Assembly (NCBI GenBank): GCA_035525225.1
Contig: DATLFA010000034.1
Span: 1-64,000 of the forward strand
DNA length: 64,000 nucleotides
Reading direction: 5' to 3'
DNA from: DATLFA01 sp035525225
GTDB lineage: Bacteria; Actinomycetota; Acidimicrobiia; Acidimicrobiales; WLNW01
Shown: positions 43,511-52,616 of the stretch, in pieces
Layout: the number at the start of each line of letters is the position of its first letter
Position numbering within the stretch: position 1 is the first letter of the stretch
Notes under the pieces: model-generated
Databases searched by the model: none
What the model was told of the DNA's origin: nothing
The model's input: only the letters and a program-made list of their open reading frames with translations
Made by a program: the position numbers and the translations under genes

Positions 43511-44692
43511 TCAGTTGTGCAGGATGACGACGGAACCGTCGCTCATGTCGCCATAGCCGGTCACCAGACCGATGTGCGCGTCGTTGACTTGTGCCTCGCC
43601 GGCCTCGCCTCGTAGTTGTCGGACTGCTTCGACGACGTGATTCATGGCGACAACGTGTGCTTGCGACAACAAACCACCGTGTGTGTTGACGGGCAGCGCG
43701 CCGCCCAGGCCGATGCGGCCACCCTTGACGAACTCGGGTGCCTGACCCCGTTCGCAGAACCCGAGCTCTTCGAGTTGTCGCAACACGATGAAGGTGAAGC
43801 AGTCGTAGATCTCGGCGAAGTCGATCTCGTCGCGGGTCACACCGGCCATGTCGAACGCTCGGGGCGCGGCCTTGGTCATGCCCATGTTCAAGATGTCGGG
43901 CCGGCTGGCGAGATCGTCCGGTACGTCGGCATGGCCCTCGGCGCCGCCAGCGATGTGGATGCTGCGCTTGTCGGCGTTGGCTGCGCTCGTGACCAACACG
44001 GCGGCGCCCCCGTCGGTTTCGAGGCAGATGTCGTAGAGGCGAAACGGCTTGACGAGCAACGGTGCCTTTGCGTAGTCGTCGTGCGTCAGCGGTCGATCGC
44101 GCATGAACGCCTTGGGGTTCAGCTGCGCGTGCTTGCGCTGCGTCAACGCGACGATCTCCATGCCCTCGGGATCGGCGTTGGTCTCGTAGAACCATCGATT
44201 CGCGTGCAGGCTGTACCACTGCATGGGCACCGACATGCCCGCGGGCCACTCGAGGTTGACGCGCATACGGCTACCGGGCATGCCCGCCGCCATCGCCGCG
44301 CCTGCGCCGTCGAGTGAATAGGACTTCTGCGAGCTCAACCGGTGCCCGCCCGAATAGAAGGTGAGCCCCGCCGCCACGATCACCCTCGAGGCCAGGCCGG
44401 CGGCGACCACTGCTGCCGCCTGCACCACCGCGGCGACAGGAGAAGCTCCGCCGATGGCGACGTGGGAGTGATATTTCAGATCACGGATGCCGAGCGCCGC
44501 GACGAAGTCCTCGTTCAACGGCCCCCGACCAGGGATGACGAGGCCGTCGACAGACTCGGGTTCGACTCCGGCATCCGCGCACGCGGCGAGCGCGGCCTCG
44601 AAAGCGAGCTCGTGGTTGGTCTTCGTCGTACCGCGGACGTAGTCGGTCTCGCCCACGCCTGCGATCACTGCTTTGTCGGTCAGTACAGCCAT
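43511..44692 (-). CDS. Thiolase-like lipid-transfer protein (Ltp2-type aldolase candidate)
   Basis: 393 residues. The fold follows the SCP-x/Ltp thiolase pattern (AVIAGVGETDYVRG, FAEIYDCFTFIVLRQLEELG, LPVNTHGGLLSQAHV). The acylated Cys of true thiolases is absent: the region reads HVAIGGASPVAAVVQAAAVV. This loss is seen in Ltp2-type retro-aldolases, which cleave steroid side chains with a Tyr-based mechanism and need a DUF35 partner; Tyr in EIYDCF is a candidate. Together with the adjacent DUF35 gene, a carbon-carbon lyase role is more likely than thiolysis. Confidence 0.82.
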   Translation of the reverse strand: MAVLTDKAVIAGVGETDYVRGTTKTNHELAFEAALAACADAGVEPESVDGLVIPGRGPLNEDFVAALGIRDLKYHSHVAIGGASPVAAVVQAAAVVAAGLASRVIVAAGLTFYSGGHRLSSQKSYSLDGAGAAMAAGMPGSRMRVNLEWPAGMSVPMQWYSLHANRWFYETNADPEGMEIVALTQRKHAQLNPKAFMRDRPLTHDDYAKAPLLVKPFRLYDICLETDGGAAVLVTSAANADKRSIHIAGGAEGHADVPDDLASRPDILNMGMTKAAPRAFDMAGVTRDEIDFAEIYDCFTFIVLRQLEELGFCERGQAPEFVKGGRIGLGGALPVNTHGGLLSQAHVVAMNHVVEAVRQLRGEAGEAQVNDAHIGLVTGYGDMSDGSVVILHN

Positions 44693-44818
44693 GGCAGCAT
44701 CGTAGTGTGGGCGACTGATCCGAGAGCGCGGGCACGAGCACGCGGTTCGCGGCGTTCGAGTCGTGGAACTTCCGCCCCTATCTCGGAGGAATTGCCGCCA
44801 TTTCGTGCGCGATCGCGA

Positions 44819-47077
44819 TCATCGCCCAACGGTCTGCAGCGCGTCCCACACTCGCTGAGGTGTAGCGGGCATGTCCATGTGTTCGATGCCGTAGAAGGAA
44901 AGAGCGTCGACGACCGCGTTGATGACCGCGGGTGTCGCACCCACGGTGCCCGACTCGCCGATGCCCTTGGCCCCGAGCTCGTTGATCGGCGTGGGCGTGG
45001 CCATGTGTACGAGCTCGAACGACGGCAACTCGGCCGCGCTGATCGCGCCGTAATCGGCGAAGTTGGTCGTCAACGGGTTGCCATCGCTGTCGTATTGGAT
45101 CTCTTCGATCAACGCCTGCGCGACACCGGCACCCATGCCGCCGTGCAGCTGTCCTTCGGCGAGCAATGGGTTGAGCAAGACTCCGGCGTCGTCGCAGCCG
45201 ACGAATCGAACCACGGTTACCCGGCCCGTCTCGGTGTCGACCTCGACCACCGCGACGTTGGCCCCGAACGGGAAGGTCGGCGACACGGCCTCGAACGCGT
45301 CTTCGGCCTCGAGTGATTCGGTTGCCGCAGCGGAAACCTCGACCCAGGTCTTGGCGATGGCCGGCGTGCCGGCAACGTGGAACCGACCGGTCTGTGTGTC
45401 GAGCACGACATCGTCGACTGCCGCTTCGAGCAGGTTTGCCGCAATGTGCTTGGCTTTTTCGGCCACGAGATCAGACGCGCGGCCCACGACCACTCCGCAC
45501 ACCTGCGCCGAACGGGAGCCACCGGTGACGGAGCCGGGCGGATCACGATCGGTGTCACCGAAGAGCACCTCGATGCGTTCCATCGGGATGCCGAGGCGCT
45601 CGCTGGCGACCATAGCCCAGCTCGTGACGTGACCTTGTCCGTGCGGGGTGCTGCCGGTATAGACCGTGGCCGAACCGTCGCTGTTGATGACGATGCGCGC
45701 CGGCTCGAGCCCGGGCATCGCGCCGGTGATCTCGACGTAACACGCGATGCCGATGCCGAGCTGCACTCGCGCGTTTTCATCGCGGCGGCGCTGTTGCTCG
45801 GCCCGCAGCGCGCTGTAATCGGCTGCCGCCAACACGCGGTCGAGAGCGCCCCCGTAGTCGCCCGAGTCGTACACCGTGCCGACCGACGTGGTGGCGGGGA
45901 ACGCGTCGTTCGCGATGAAGTTGCGCCGCCGTAGCTCGACGGGGTCGAGCCCGAGCCTGGCCGCGAGCACATCGAGCGCGCGTTCGATGGCGTACGCGGC
46001 CTCGGGGCGGCCGGCGCCGCGGAAGGCGCCAGTGGGTGTGGTGTTGGTGACGTAGGAACGCGAGGTGTACGCGATGCGCGGGAACCGGTAGACGCCCGAC
46101 GACATCATCATCGTCATCACCGGCAGCCCGGCACCGACATCGGGATAGGCGCCGGCTTCTTGCGCGATGTCCATGTGCATCCCGACGATGTGACCATCGT
46201 TGGTGGCGCCGAACTTGACGGTCTGCACCTGTCCGCGGCCGTGACCCATCCCCAGCAGATTCTCGCTTCGCGTCTCGGCCCAGCGGATCGTCCCGCCGAG
46301 GCGCAACGCGGCCCACAACACGATGAGCTCTTCGGGAGAAAGGCCGCCCTTCGATCCGAATCCACCGCCGACGTCGGCCGCGACCACCCGCACCGCCGCT
46401 TTGTCGAGCCCGAAGATACCGACGATGCCATCGCGGGTCGCGGCGACCCCTTGCGTCGACGCGTACAGGGTCAACCGGTCGCCATCCCAAGTGGCGGCGG
46501 CCACACGACCCTCCATCGGTGCGGGTGCCATCCGTCGATTGATCATGCGCTGCTCGACGACGACGTCGGCTCCGTCGAACAGGCCGTCGACCAGGGGCAG
46601 GTCGAGCTGCGCGCCGATGTTGGTGCCGAGATCGGGGAACAGCAAGATCTCGTTTGTGGCAGCCGCGTCCATGTCCATGACGACCGGGAGTGGTTCGTAG
46701 TCGACCACTACGAGCTCGGCTGCGTCGGCGCCGAGATAGCGATTGGCGGCGACGATCGCGACGACCGGTTCGCCCACGAAGCGCACCCGGTCGTTGGCGA
46801 GTGGCCAGCGCAGGAACCGGCTGTCGAGCTGCGGGAAGAAAGGGTTGGGCGGGAATGGACCGATATCGACTTCGGCCGCGGTGAAGACCGCCTCGACGCC
46901 CGGCGCGGCCTTCGCCGCGCTGGTGTCGATCGAACGAATCAGCGCATGTGGCACCGTCGATCGGACAAAGGTCACATAGCGGGCCCCAACGAGATCGAGG
47001 CTGTCGACATACATGCCGTCGCCGGTCAGGATGTGGGGATCTTCTTTGCGGATGACACGATTGCCGAGGATGCTCAC
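44819..47077 (-). CDS. Molybdopterin-dependent hydroxylase large subunit (xanthine dehydrogenase family)
   Basis: 752 residues with the full large-subunit layout: N-terminal RVIRKEDPHILTGDGMYVD, molybdopterin contacts DVGGGFGSKGGLSPEE, and the catalytic Glu region AKGIGESGTVGATPAVINA. The substrate loop reads TGAFRGAGRPEA, not the CSFR form of carbon monoxide dehydrogenase. The iron-sulfur and FAD subunits that normally complete the enzyme are not adjacent, so it must pair with distant subunits or act differently. It may hydroxylate a carbon of an acyl or heterocyclic intermediate. Confidence 0.88.
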   Translation of the reverse strand: MSILGNRVIRKEDPHILTGDGMYVDSLDLVGARYVTFVRSTVPHALIRSIDTSAAKAAPGVEAVFTAAEVDIGPFPPNPFFPQLDSRFLRWPLANDRVRFVGEPVVAIVAANRYLGADAAELVVVDYEPLPVVMDMDAAATNEILLFPDLGTNIGAQLDLPLVDGLFDGADVVVEQRMINRRMAPAPMEGRVAAATWDGDRLTLYASTQGVAATRDGIVGIFGLDKAAVRVVAADVGGGFGSKGGLSPEELIVLWAALRLGGTIRWAETRSENLLGMGHGRGQVQTVKFGATNDGHIVGMHMDIAQEAGAYPDVGAGLPVMTMMMSSGVYRFPRIAYTSRSYVTNTTPTGAFRGAGRPEAAYAIERALDVLAARLGLDPVELRRRNFIANDAFPATTSVGTVYDSGDYGGALDRVLAAADYSALRAEQQRRRDENARVQLGIGIACYVEITGAMPGLEPARIVINSDGSATVYTGSTPHGQGHVTSWAMVASERLGIPMERIEVLFGDTDRDPPGSVTGGSRSAQVCGVVVGRASDLVAEKAKHIAANLLEAAVDDVVLDTQTGRFHVAGTPAIAKTWVEVSAAATESLEAEDAFEAVSPTFPFGANVAVVEVDTETGRVTVVRFVGCDDAGVLLNPLLAEGQLHGGMGAGVAQALIEEIQYDSDGNPLTTNFADYGAISAAELPSFELVHMATPTPINELGAKGIGESGTVGATPAVINAVVDALSFYGIEHMDMPATPQRVWDALQTVGR

Positions 47078-47170
47078 GGCGGCATCTTCGCACGCGACGA
47101 TATGGTCATGCGTGGCCCCTTCCGTGAGAACATGGGCCGAACCAGCCGACGCAGCGACCTGGAGGTCAAC

Positions 47171-48271
47171 GTGGGTGATTTCAAGATCATCTCCGCCGAT
47201 TCACACATCAACGAACCACCCGACTTGTGGACCTCGCGAGTGCCGGCGAAATTCAAGGACCGCGCGCCACGGATGCAGCGATTCCCCGAAGGTGACGCTT
47301 GGGTGCTCGAGGGCGCGCTCGATCCGATCAACTTCGGCTCCAATTGGAACGCCGGTGTGCCCATCGACGAGCGCACGCCTTGGTCGCTGTGGGAGGACGT
47401 CCGCCTCGGCGGCTACACGCCCAGTGCCCGCCTCGAAGAACAAGACATAGACGGGGTGTCGGCCGAGGTCCTGTATCCCACTCCCCGCATCCAGAACCAG
47501 CTTGCGTGGCACACCGACGACCCCGAGTTCCACGCCGCGTGCTTCCGCGCCTACAACGACTGGATGTCCGAATATTCGGGCTACGCGCCCGACCGGCTGT
47601 GGGGCGTTGCCTACATCCCCAACGTCGGCGCCGATATCGCCATCGCCGAACTGCACCGCGTGCTCGAGTTGCCGGGCATACGCGGCGTGCTCATCGGTCA
47701 GTGGCCCGAAGGCGGCCTCGAGATCGCCGATGCCGACGACCGGTTCTTCGCCGCGGTCGCCGAGGCCGGTGTGCCGATGTCGATCCACGTCGGCTTCGCG
47801 ACCGCTCCGCAAGGCGACAAGGCCCGCGGCAAGATGCGCGGCGACATGCGTTTCTTCGATGCACCGATCCGTGTCGCACAGCTCATGAGCAGCGGTGCGC
47901 TCGATCGCTATCCCGATCTTCAGATCGCGCTCGTCGAAGTCGACGCCGGGTGGGTGCCCTACCTCAAAGAGCAGATGGACGATCGCCACAGCCGCAGCAA
48001 GATCCGTCATGAGACGCCGCCGAGTGTCTACCTCGAGCGCAACTTCTCCTACGTGTTCATCACCGACAGCTACGGCGTGAAGAATCGTCACGAGGTCGGT
48101 CTCGACCGACTGCTGTGGTCGAGCGACTTCCCGCACGGCGGCTCTGACTGGCCGCATTCGCGCGAGGCGATCGAGCGCCAGTTCGCCGGCGTGCCCGAGG
48201 ACGAGCGCAATCTGATCGTTGCCGGCAACGCAGAGCGCCTGTATGGCGTTCGTGCGGGAGCGAATGCCTGA
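47171..48271 (+). CDS. Amidohydrolase-2 family protein (paralogue 1)
   Basis: 366 residues from GTG 47171, chosen because GGAGG lies six bases upstream and the frame then opens with the metal motif FKIISADSHINEPPDLW (DxH). Further metal or catalytic residues appear in PMSIHVGF and LLWSSDFPHGGSDWP (Asp). This family contains ACMSD-like decarboxylases and C-C or C-N hydrolases. The stop abuts the stop of the convergent MFS gene with no spacer. Its neighbours suggest a role in lactone, diketone or carboxylate cleavage. Confidence 0.87.
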   Translation: MGDFKIISADSHINEPPDLWTSRVPAKFKDRAPRMQRFPEGDAWVLEGALDPINFGSNWNAGVPIDERTPWSLWEDVRLGGYTPSARLEEQDIDGVSAEVLYPTPRIQNQLAWHTDDPEFHAACFRAYNDWMSEYSGYAPDRLWGVAYIPNVGADIAIAELHRVLELPGIRGVLIGQWPEGGLEIADADDRFFAAVAEAGVPMSIHVGFATAPQGDKARGKMRGDMRFFDAPIRVAQLMSSGALDRYPDLQIALVEVDAGWVPYLKEQMDDRHSRSKIRHETPPSVYLERNFSYVFITDSYGVKNRHEVGLDRLLWSSDFPHGGSDWPHSREAIERQFAGVPEDERNLIVAGNAERLYGVRAGANA

Positions 48272-49804
48272 TCATTCTCTGATCGTGCCCCGCAGCGGGC
48301 GCGATTTCATGAACAGCGACGTGATGATGCCGACGGCAGACAATGCTGCGGCGAACCGGAACGCGTCGTTGATGCCGAGTCGTAGCGATTCGACGACTTG
48401 CGTCCGCGTGGGTTCGACCAGCGCCCGGATGGTCTCGCTGTTGTTGCGTAGGTCTTCGACGTCGAGTCCCGCGAGGGTGTCGGGCGGGACCAGTCGGTGC
48501 ACGTTGGAGTCGAAGCGCGTGATCCACAGCGTCGTTGCGAACGAGGGGCCGATCACCTGTCCCATCGTCCGGCAGAACATCGTGAGCGAGGACGCCACCC
48601 CCACATCCTCGTAGCGCACAGAGTTTTGCACGGCGACCATGAGCACGGGGCTGGCTGTCCCCGAACCGACGCCGGCGAGGAACGTCGCGACCCACGCGTG
48701 CCACTCGGGGCTGCCGCGGTTCAAGAGTGAGATCTGGAAGATCGCGCCGGAGAAGATGATCATGCCGACCAGCGGGTACCAGCGGTACCTACCGTTCTTG
48801 CTGATCTGGCGGCCGACGATAGCGGAGGAGATGATGATGCCGATCGACGTGGGGAACAGGGCAAAGCCGGCCCGCGTGGCGCTGGTGCCGGTCACCACCT
48901 GCAAGAAGAGCGGAAGGAAGATCGCGAGGCCGAAGTTGGCCGAGCCGATGAAGAAGGTCGTCGCCGTGCACACGCGTACGAGCGGGTCGCGGAGCAGGCC
49001 GAGAGGGAAGACGGGTTCGCGCTGGCGCGTCTCGTACAGAACGAACAACGCGCTGACCGCGAGACCGCCGGCTGTCATCCCGACGACGATGGGCGACGTC
49101 CATTCGAACTGATCGCCGGCCGTGGACGCCGCGAACACGATCGCCGACACAGCCACGACGAGCAGCAGCGCACCGACGATGTCGACGTGGTGGCGGACCC
49201 TGTCGGTCGGCACCTGGAACGCGACCGCGATGAACAACCAGGCCACGATACCGAGCGGCAAGTTGATGAAGAAGATCCACCGCCAGCTGAGGTGATCGAC
49301 GAAGAGCCCACCCATCAGCGGGCCGAGCATCGACACGATGGTGAAGACCGTGGGCGTGATCCACGCGTATCGTCCCCGGTGCCGTGGCGGCACGATGTCG
49401 GCGATCACTGCCTGCGACAGCCCCGAGATGCCGCCGCCGGCCACGCCCTGGAGCGCGCGCCCGAGCACGAGCATGGGGAAGTTGGTCGCGAGCCCGGTGA
49501 GCACCGACGCAACCACGAACAACACGATGGAGCTCTGGATCGTGCGTTTGCGCCCGTAGATGTCACCGAGCTTGCCGAACAGCGGCATGAACGCGACGAG
49601 TGTGAGCTGGTAGGAGATGAACAACCAGGTCAACTGGCTGAGTTTGCCGACGTCGTCCGCGATGGCCTTGCCCGCGGTTGCCACGACGAGGAGATCGAGC
49701 GAGGGCAGACTCAGGGCCAACATCAACCCCGTGATGACGAGGCGACGGGCTCGAGCCGAGACGGCGCCGTCATCCTCTGCCGATTCGGCGCCCGTCGTCT
49801 GCAT
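48272..49804 (-). CDS. MFS exporter, EmrB/QacA (DHA2) type
   Basis: 510 residues, starting with a short soluble N-terminus. DHA2 features are LDLLVVATAGKAIADDVGKL, the motif-A loop GKLGDIYGRKRTI, and the GP-containing helix SMLGPLMGGLFVDHLSWRWI. About 14 transmembrane helices fit the length. It uses the proton gradient to export hydrophobic compounds and may protect the cell from pathway intermediates or take part in their secretion. Confidence 0.9.
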   Translation of the reverse strand: MQTTGAESAEDDGAVSARARRLVITGLMLALSLPSLDLLVVATAGKAIADDVGKLSQLTWLFISYQLTLVAFMPLFGKLGDIYGRKRTIQSSIVLFVVASVLTGLATNFPMLVLGRALQGVAGGGISGLSQAVIADIVPPRHRGRYAWITPTVFTIVSMLGPLMGGLFVDHLSWRWIFFINLPLGIVAWLFIAVAFQVPTDRVRHHVDIVGALLLVVAVSAIVFAASTAGDQFEWTSPIVVGMTAGGLAVSALFVLYETRQREPVFPLGLLRDPLVRVCTATTFFIGSANFGLAIFLPLFLQVVTGTSATRAGFALFPTSIGIIISSAIVGRQISKNGRYRWYPLVGMIIFSGAIFQISLLNRGSPEWHAWVATFLAGVGSGTASPVLMVAVQNSVRYEDVGVASSLTMFCRTMGQVIGPSFATTLWITRFDSNVHRLVPPDTLAGLDVEDLRNNSETIRALVEPTRTQVVESLRLGINDAFRFAAALSAVGIITSLFMKSRPLRGTIRE

Positions 49805-49845
49805 CGCGGGTCGAGGCTAGCTTTGCGTTGACGGTGGACGGCGAG

Positions 49846-49909
49846 ACCAAGGCCCGAGCGGCCTCCGGCAGAGCGGGACCAAGGCCCGAGCGGCCTGCGG
49901 CAGAGCGGG
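49846..49909. repeat. Two tandem 32-bp direct repeats
   Basis: Units 49846-49877 and 49878-49909 are identical except at one base, each beginning ACCAAGGCCCGAGCGG. They lie between the MFS start and the SnoaL-like gene, 14 bases ahead of that start, in the likely promoter or leader region. Such a pair may be a binding-site duplication or replication slippage; more copies were not seen. Confidence 0.85.
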
Positions 49910-49923
49910 AATTAGGGGGATCG

Positions 49924-50367
49924 ATGCAGATCGAGACGATGGTGCGTGAGCTGTGGGACCGCGAGAGTATTGCCAAGGTCCCGCGCGCGTATTCGCGCGG
50001 TGTCGACCGCCGCGACTGGGCGCTGGTGCGAGCGTGCTTCGCCGATGATTGCTACGTCGACGGATCGCGGGCGAGCGCGCCGATCGACGAGTACATCGCC
50101 GGGCTCATACCGGGCGTCGAGTACTTCCCCGTGACGATGCATTACATGGGCAATCAGATGGTCGATGTCGACGGCGACACGGGGTTCGTCGAGTCGTACT
50201 GCGTCGCGTTTCACTGGAAGTCCGAACAAGCGGGCGGCGAACATCCCGAGAACCTCATCGTGGGCGTCCGCTATCACGACTCGATGGTGCGCGCCGGCGA
50301 TCGCTGGGTCATCGCGCGCCGGCGCGTCGACCCCGATTGGCGCAGCGGTCCCTACCCCGCGATGTGA
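49924..50367 (+). CDS. SnoaL/NTF2-like protein
   Basis: 147 residues from ATG 49924; the frame extends upstream through the tandem repeat but the NTF2 fold begins here. The pattern SIAKVPRAYSRGVDRRDWAL, CFADDCYVDGSR, and VESYCVAFHWKSEQ is typical of NTF2-like proteins, including steroid isomerase and SnoaL cyclase types. Such proteins bind small hydrophobic ligands and may isomerise or dehydrate them. The gene is convergent with the LLM oxidoreductase, whose stop lies ten bases beyond. Confidence 0.85.
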   Translation: MQIETMVRELWDRESIAKVPRAYSRGVDRRDWALVRACFADDCYVDGSRASAPIDEYIAGLIPGVEYFPVTMHYMGNQMVDVDGDTGFVESYCVAFHWKSEQAGGEHPENLIVGVRYHDSMVRAGDRWVIARRRVDPDWRSGPYPAM

Positions 50368-50377
50368 ACTCGGGGCC

Positions 50378-51253
50378 TCAGTCGCCGAGGGCGCGGAGGT
50401 CCTCTTCGATAGCGGCCTCGACGCCACGCCAGTCACTCGGGGGCACGGCATCGCCAGGAAAGCGAGTCCAATCGATGTGCCACGGCACCACACGGTCCAC
50501 ACCGAGGTCGCGGTACGCGCTCGCCGCGTCTCGGGTGAGCGGGCCGTACGGCGTCACCGTGATCTCGAGCGTACCGAGCGACGCCGGGCGCTCGAAGCGG
50601 GCGGCCGCCTCGTGTAGCGCGTCGAGACAACGCGCCGTGCTCTCGGGCGTCGTCATGAATCCGTACCAACCGTGGCCGCGGGTGACGGCCCTTCGCAGCG
50701 ATGCCTTGGCGTGGCCGCCCACGATGATGGGGATCGGTTGCTGCACCGGCCGTGGGTAGGCGTCGACGCCGGCGAACTCGACGAAGCGGCCGTGATGTTC
50801 GGGCGCGGCGTCGTACCAGAGCCGCTCGAGCGCATCGAGGTATTCGTCGGTGAGGGGCCCACGATCGCCGTGCGCGACACCGACGGCGGCGAACTCGCGC
50901 TCCTGATAGCCGGCGCCGATGCCGAGCCGCAGCCGTCCCTTCGACAACACGTCGAGCGTCGCCGCCTGCTTTGCGAAGACGACCGGGTTGTGGTGCGGCA
51001 ACACGACGATTCCGGTGCCGACCAAAAGGCGAGTGGTCTGTGCGGCGGCCCACGACAGCGCCAGCAGAGTGTCGAGATAGGGATGGTCGGGCGGCATCGG
51101 TTGCCCCGCAGATAGCTGCGGCGACGGCAAGACGACGTGCTCGCCCGTCCACAGCGACTCGAGGCCGGCGGACTCGGCGAGCCTCGCGGTTTCGGCCAGG
51201 TCGTCGGGCCGGCTGTGCGGACCCATGTTGATACCGAAGTAGCCGAGCTTCAC
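50378..51253 (-). CDS. LLM-class F420-dependent oxidoreductase
   Basis: 291 residues from GTG 51253. Features are LESLWTGEHVVLPSPQ, LLALSWAAAQTTRLLVGTGI, VLSKGRLRLGIGAGYQEREF and PIPIIVGGHAKASLRRA, the typical F420-type luciferase-fold segments. It is one of three LLM enzymes in the window and lies on the minus strand, divergent from the TauD gene. The substrate is unknown; F420 as cofactor is inferred from the actinobacterial subfamily. Confidence 0.88.
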   Translation of the reverse strand: MKLGYFGINMGPHSRPDDLAETARLAESAGLESLWTGEHVVLPSPQLSAGQPMPPDHPYLDTLLALSWAAAQTTRLLVGTGIVVLPHHNPVVFAKQAATLDVLSKGRLRLGIGAGYQEREFAAVGVAHGDRGPLTDEYLDALERLWYDAAPEHHGRFVEFAGVDAYPRPVQQPIPIIVGGHAKASLRRAVTRGHGWYGFMTTPESTARCLDALHEAAARFERPASLGTLEITVTPYGPLTRDAASAYRDLGVDRVVPWHIDWTRFPGDAVPPSDWRGVEAAIEEDLRALGD

Positions 51254-51350
51254 CAGATGTCGACGCTACTTGCTCGCCGGGCTCCGACGTGGTTGCCTGC
51301 GTCGCAGTGCCGACGTGAGGGTGCCCGCGGCGAGACGAGGGAGGTGCGCC

Positions 51351-52154
51351 ATGCATGTTGAGCTCCGGCCGCTGCCGGGCGCGTTCGGTGTCGAGCTCTG
51401 CGGCGTGGATCTCCACGATGAGCAGCCCGGCGAGCTGCGGCGCACCGTGCGTGACGCGTGGTTGGAGCATTCGCTGGTGTTGGTGCGTGGACAGGACCTC
51501 GACACCGATGAACACAAACGGTTCGTGGAGTGGTTCGGCCCGATAAGTACGGCCGGTTACGCCGCGGCGTCGGATCGTTCCGAGAAGTACATCTCGAACA
51601 CGCGCGACGAAGGCGTGGCCCGGGAAGGCTCACTGCTCAAGCATCAGGACTTCTGTTTCCACGAATCGCTCCTGCCCGGGCTCTCGCTCTATGCAGAGGA
51701 GGTGCCGTCGAGTGGGGGAGAGACAGTCTTCGCCAGCACGCAACTCGCGTACCAAAGGTTGCCCGACGGCCTCAGGCAACGCATAGGTGCGCTCCACGCC
51801 CGGCATGTCTATGACTACAGCAACGATCGCGGCACGCAGCGATTTCGCATCGCGGCCGCGCCGCAGGCGCCGACGGCATCGCACCCCGTGGTGCTCGCGC
51901 ATCCGGCGACCGACCGGCCGCTCTTGTTCGTCAACGAACTGATGACCGACAGCATCGTCGAGCTCACCGACCGAGAAAGCGAAGAGCTCTTACACGAGCT
52001 GTGGTCCTACCTCGACGATGATGCGGTGCGGTATGAGCATCGGTGGGAAGTGCGCGACCTCATCGTGTGGGACAACCTCGCGCTGCAACACGGGCGTCGA
52101 GACTTTCCCGAAGGAGCGCGTCGATCACTGCGCCGGTTCCAGATCGGCGCATGA
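51351..52154 (+). CDS. TauD/TfdA-family 2-oxoglutarate dioxygenase
   Basis: 267 residues from ATG 51351 behind GGAGG. The iron-binding facial triad is seen as HxD in LLKHQDFCFHESLLPG and a distal His in LQHGRRDFPEGARRSLRRF, which also carries the 2-oxoglutarate-binding Arg. Such Fe(II) enzymes hydroxylate alkyl sulfonates, phenoxy acids or other small acids. It stands alone between convergent genes. Confidence 0.92.
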   Translation: MHVELRPLPGAFGVELCGVDLHDEQPGELRRTVRDAWLEHSLVLVRGQDLDTDEHKRFVEWFGPISTAGYAAASDRSEKYISNTRDEGVAREGSLLKHQDFCFHESLLPGLSLYAEEVPSSGGETVFASTQLAYQRLPDGLRQRIGALHARHVYDYSNDRGTQRFRIAAAPQAPTASHPVVLAHPATDRPLLFVNELMTDSIVELTDRESEELLHELWSYLDDDAVRYEHRWEVRDLIVWDNLALQHGRRDFPEGARRSLRRFQIGA

Positions 52155-52178
52155 CGCGACGACGCTCAGACCCCAGAT

Positions 52179-52616
52179 TCAGACCCAGGTCGAGGTGTTG
52201 ATCTGCGACTCGCGAGCGAGCATCCTCTCGAACAGTGCTCGTAGCGCGGCTTGCGCTCGAGCGCTGCCCGAGTCTTCGCGCAGTGTGTCGTGGATGGCGA
52301 CCACCTGATGTTGCAGTGCGAGGTTGCGCCGCCGCAGTTCGTCGAGCGAGGGATAGCGGTCTCCGCCGCCGGCCTCGGCGGGCGGCGGGTCGAGACCGAC
52401 GAGCGGCGCGACCTCGGACAAGACCGCCGTCATGTCGCGGTTGTCCTCCCACAAGTAGGCGCCGATGCTGTCGCTGGCGGTGGCCGACCGCCGGATGAGT
52501 GCGATCGCGGCGACGAGTTGATTGCGGGCAGAGCCGGGCGCCAACTCGGGAAGCACCGTCTCGTCGAGGCTCGTCGCGACGCCGCTCAAGAGTTCGCTGA
52601 TCGTCGGATAGATCAT
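52179..52616 (-). CDS. Helical protein of unknown function (145 aa) linked to a phosphotransferase
   Basis: Starts at ATG 52616, which overlaps the stop of the upstream phosphotransferase gene by ATGA, so the two are translated together. The sequence is largely helical (ELLSGVATSLDETVLPEL, YPSLDELRRRNLALQHQVV), without signal or membrane segments. A longer frame extends upstream inside the neighbour but has no support. I do not recognise the family; coupling suggests it helps or forms a complex with the kinase-fold protein. Confidence 0.65.
   Translation of the reverse strand: MIYPTISELLSGVATSLDETVLPELAPGSARNQLVAAIALIRRSATASDSIGAYLWEDNRDMTAVLSEVAPLVGLDPPPAEAGGGDRYPSLDELRRRNLALQHQVVAIHDTLREDSGSARAQAALRALFERMLARESQINTSTWV

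Noticed and set aside
44819..47077. Carbon monoxide dehydrogenase large subunit
   Set aside because: The substrate loop is FRGAGRPEA, not the CSFR form needed for carbon monoxide oxidation.
46160..47170. Upstream extension of the amidohydrolase frame
   Set aside because: It runs antisense through the molybdenum hydroxylase gene; GGAGG and the metal motif place the start at 47171.
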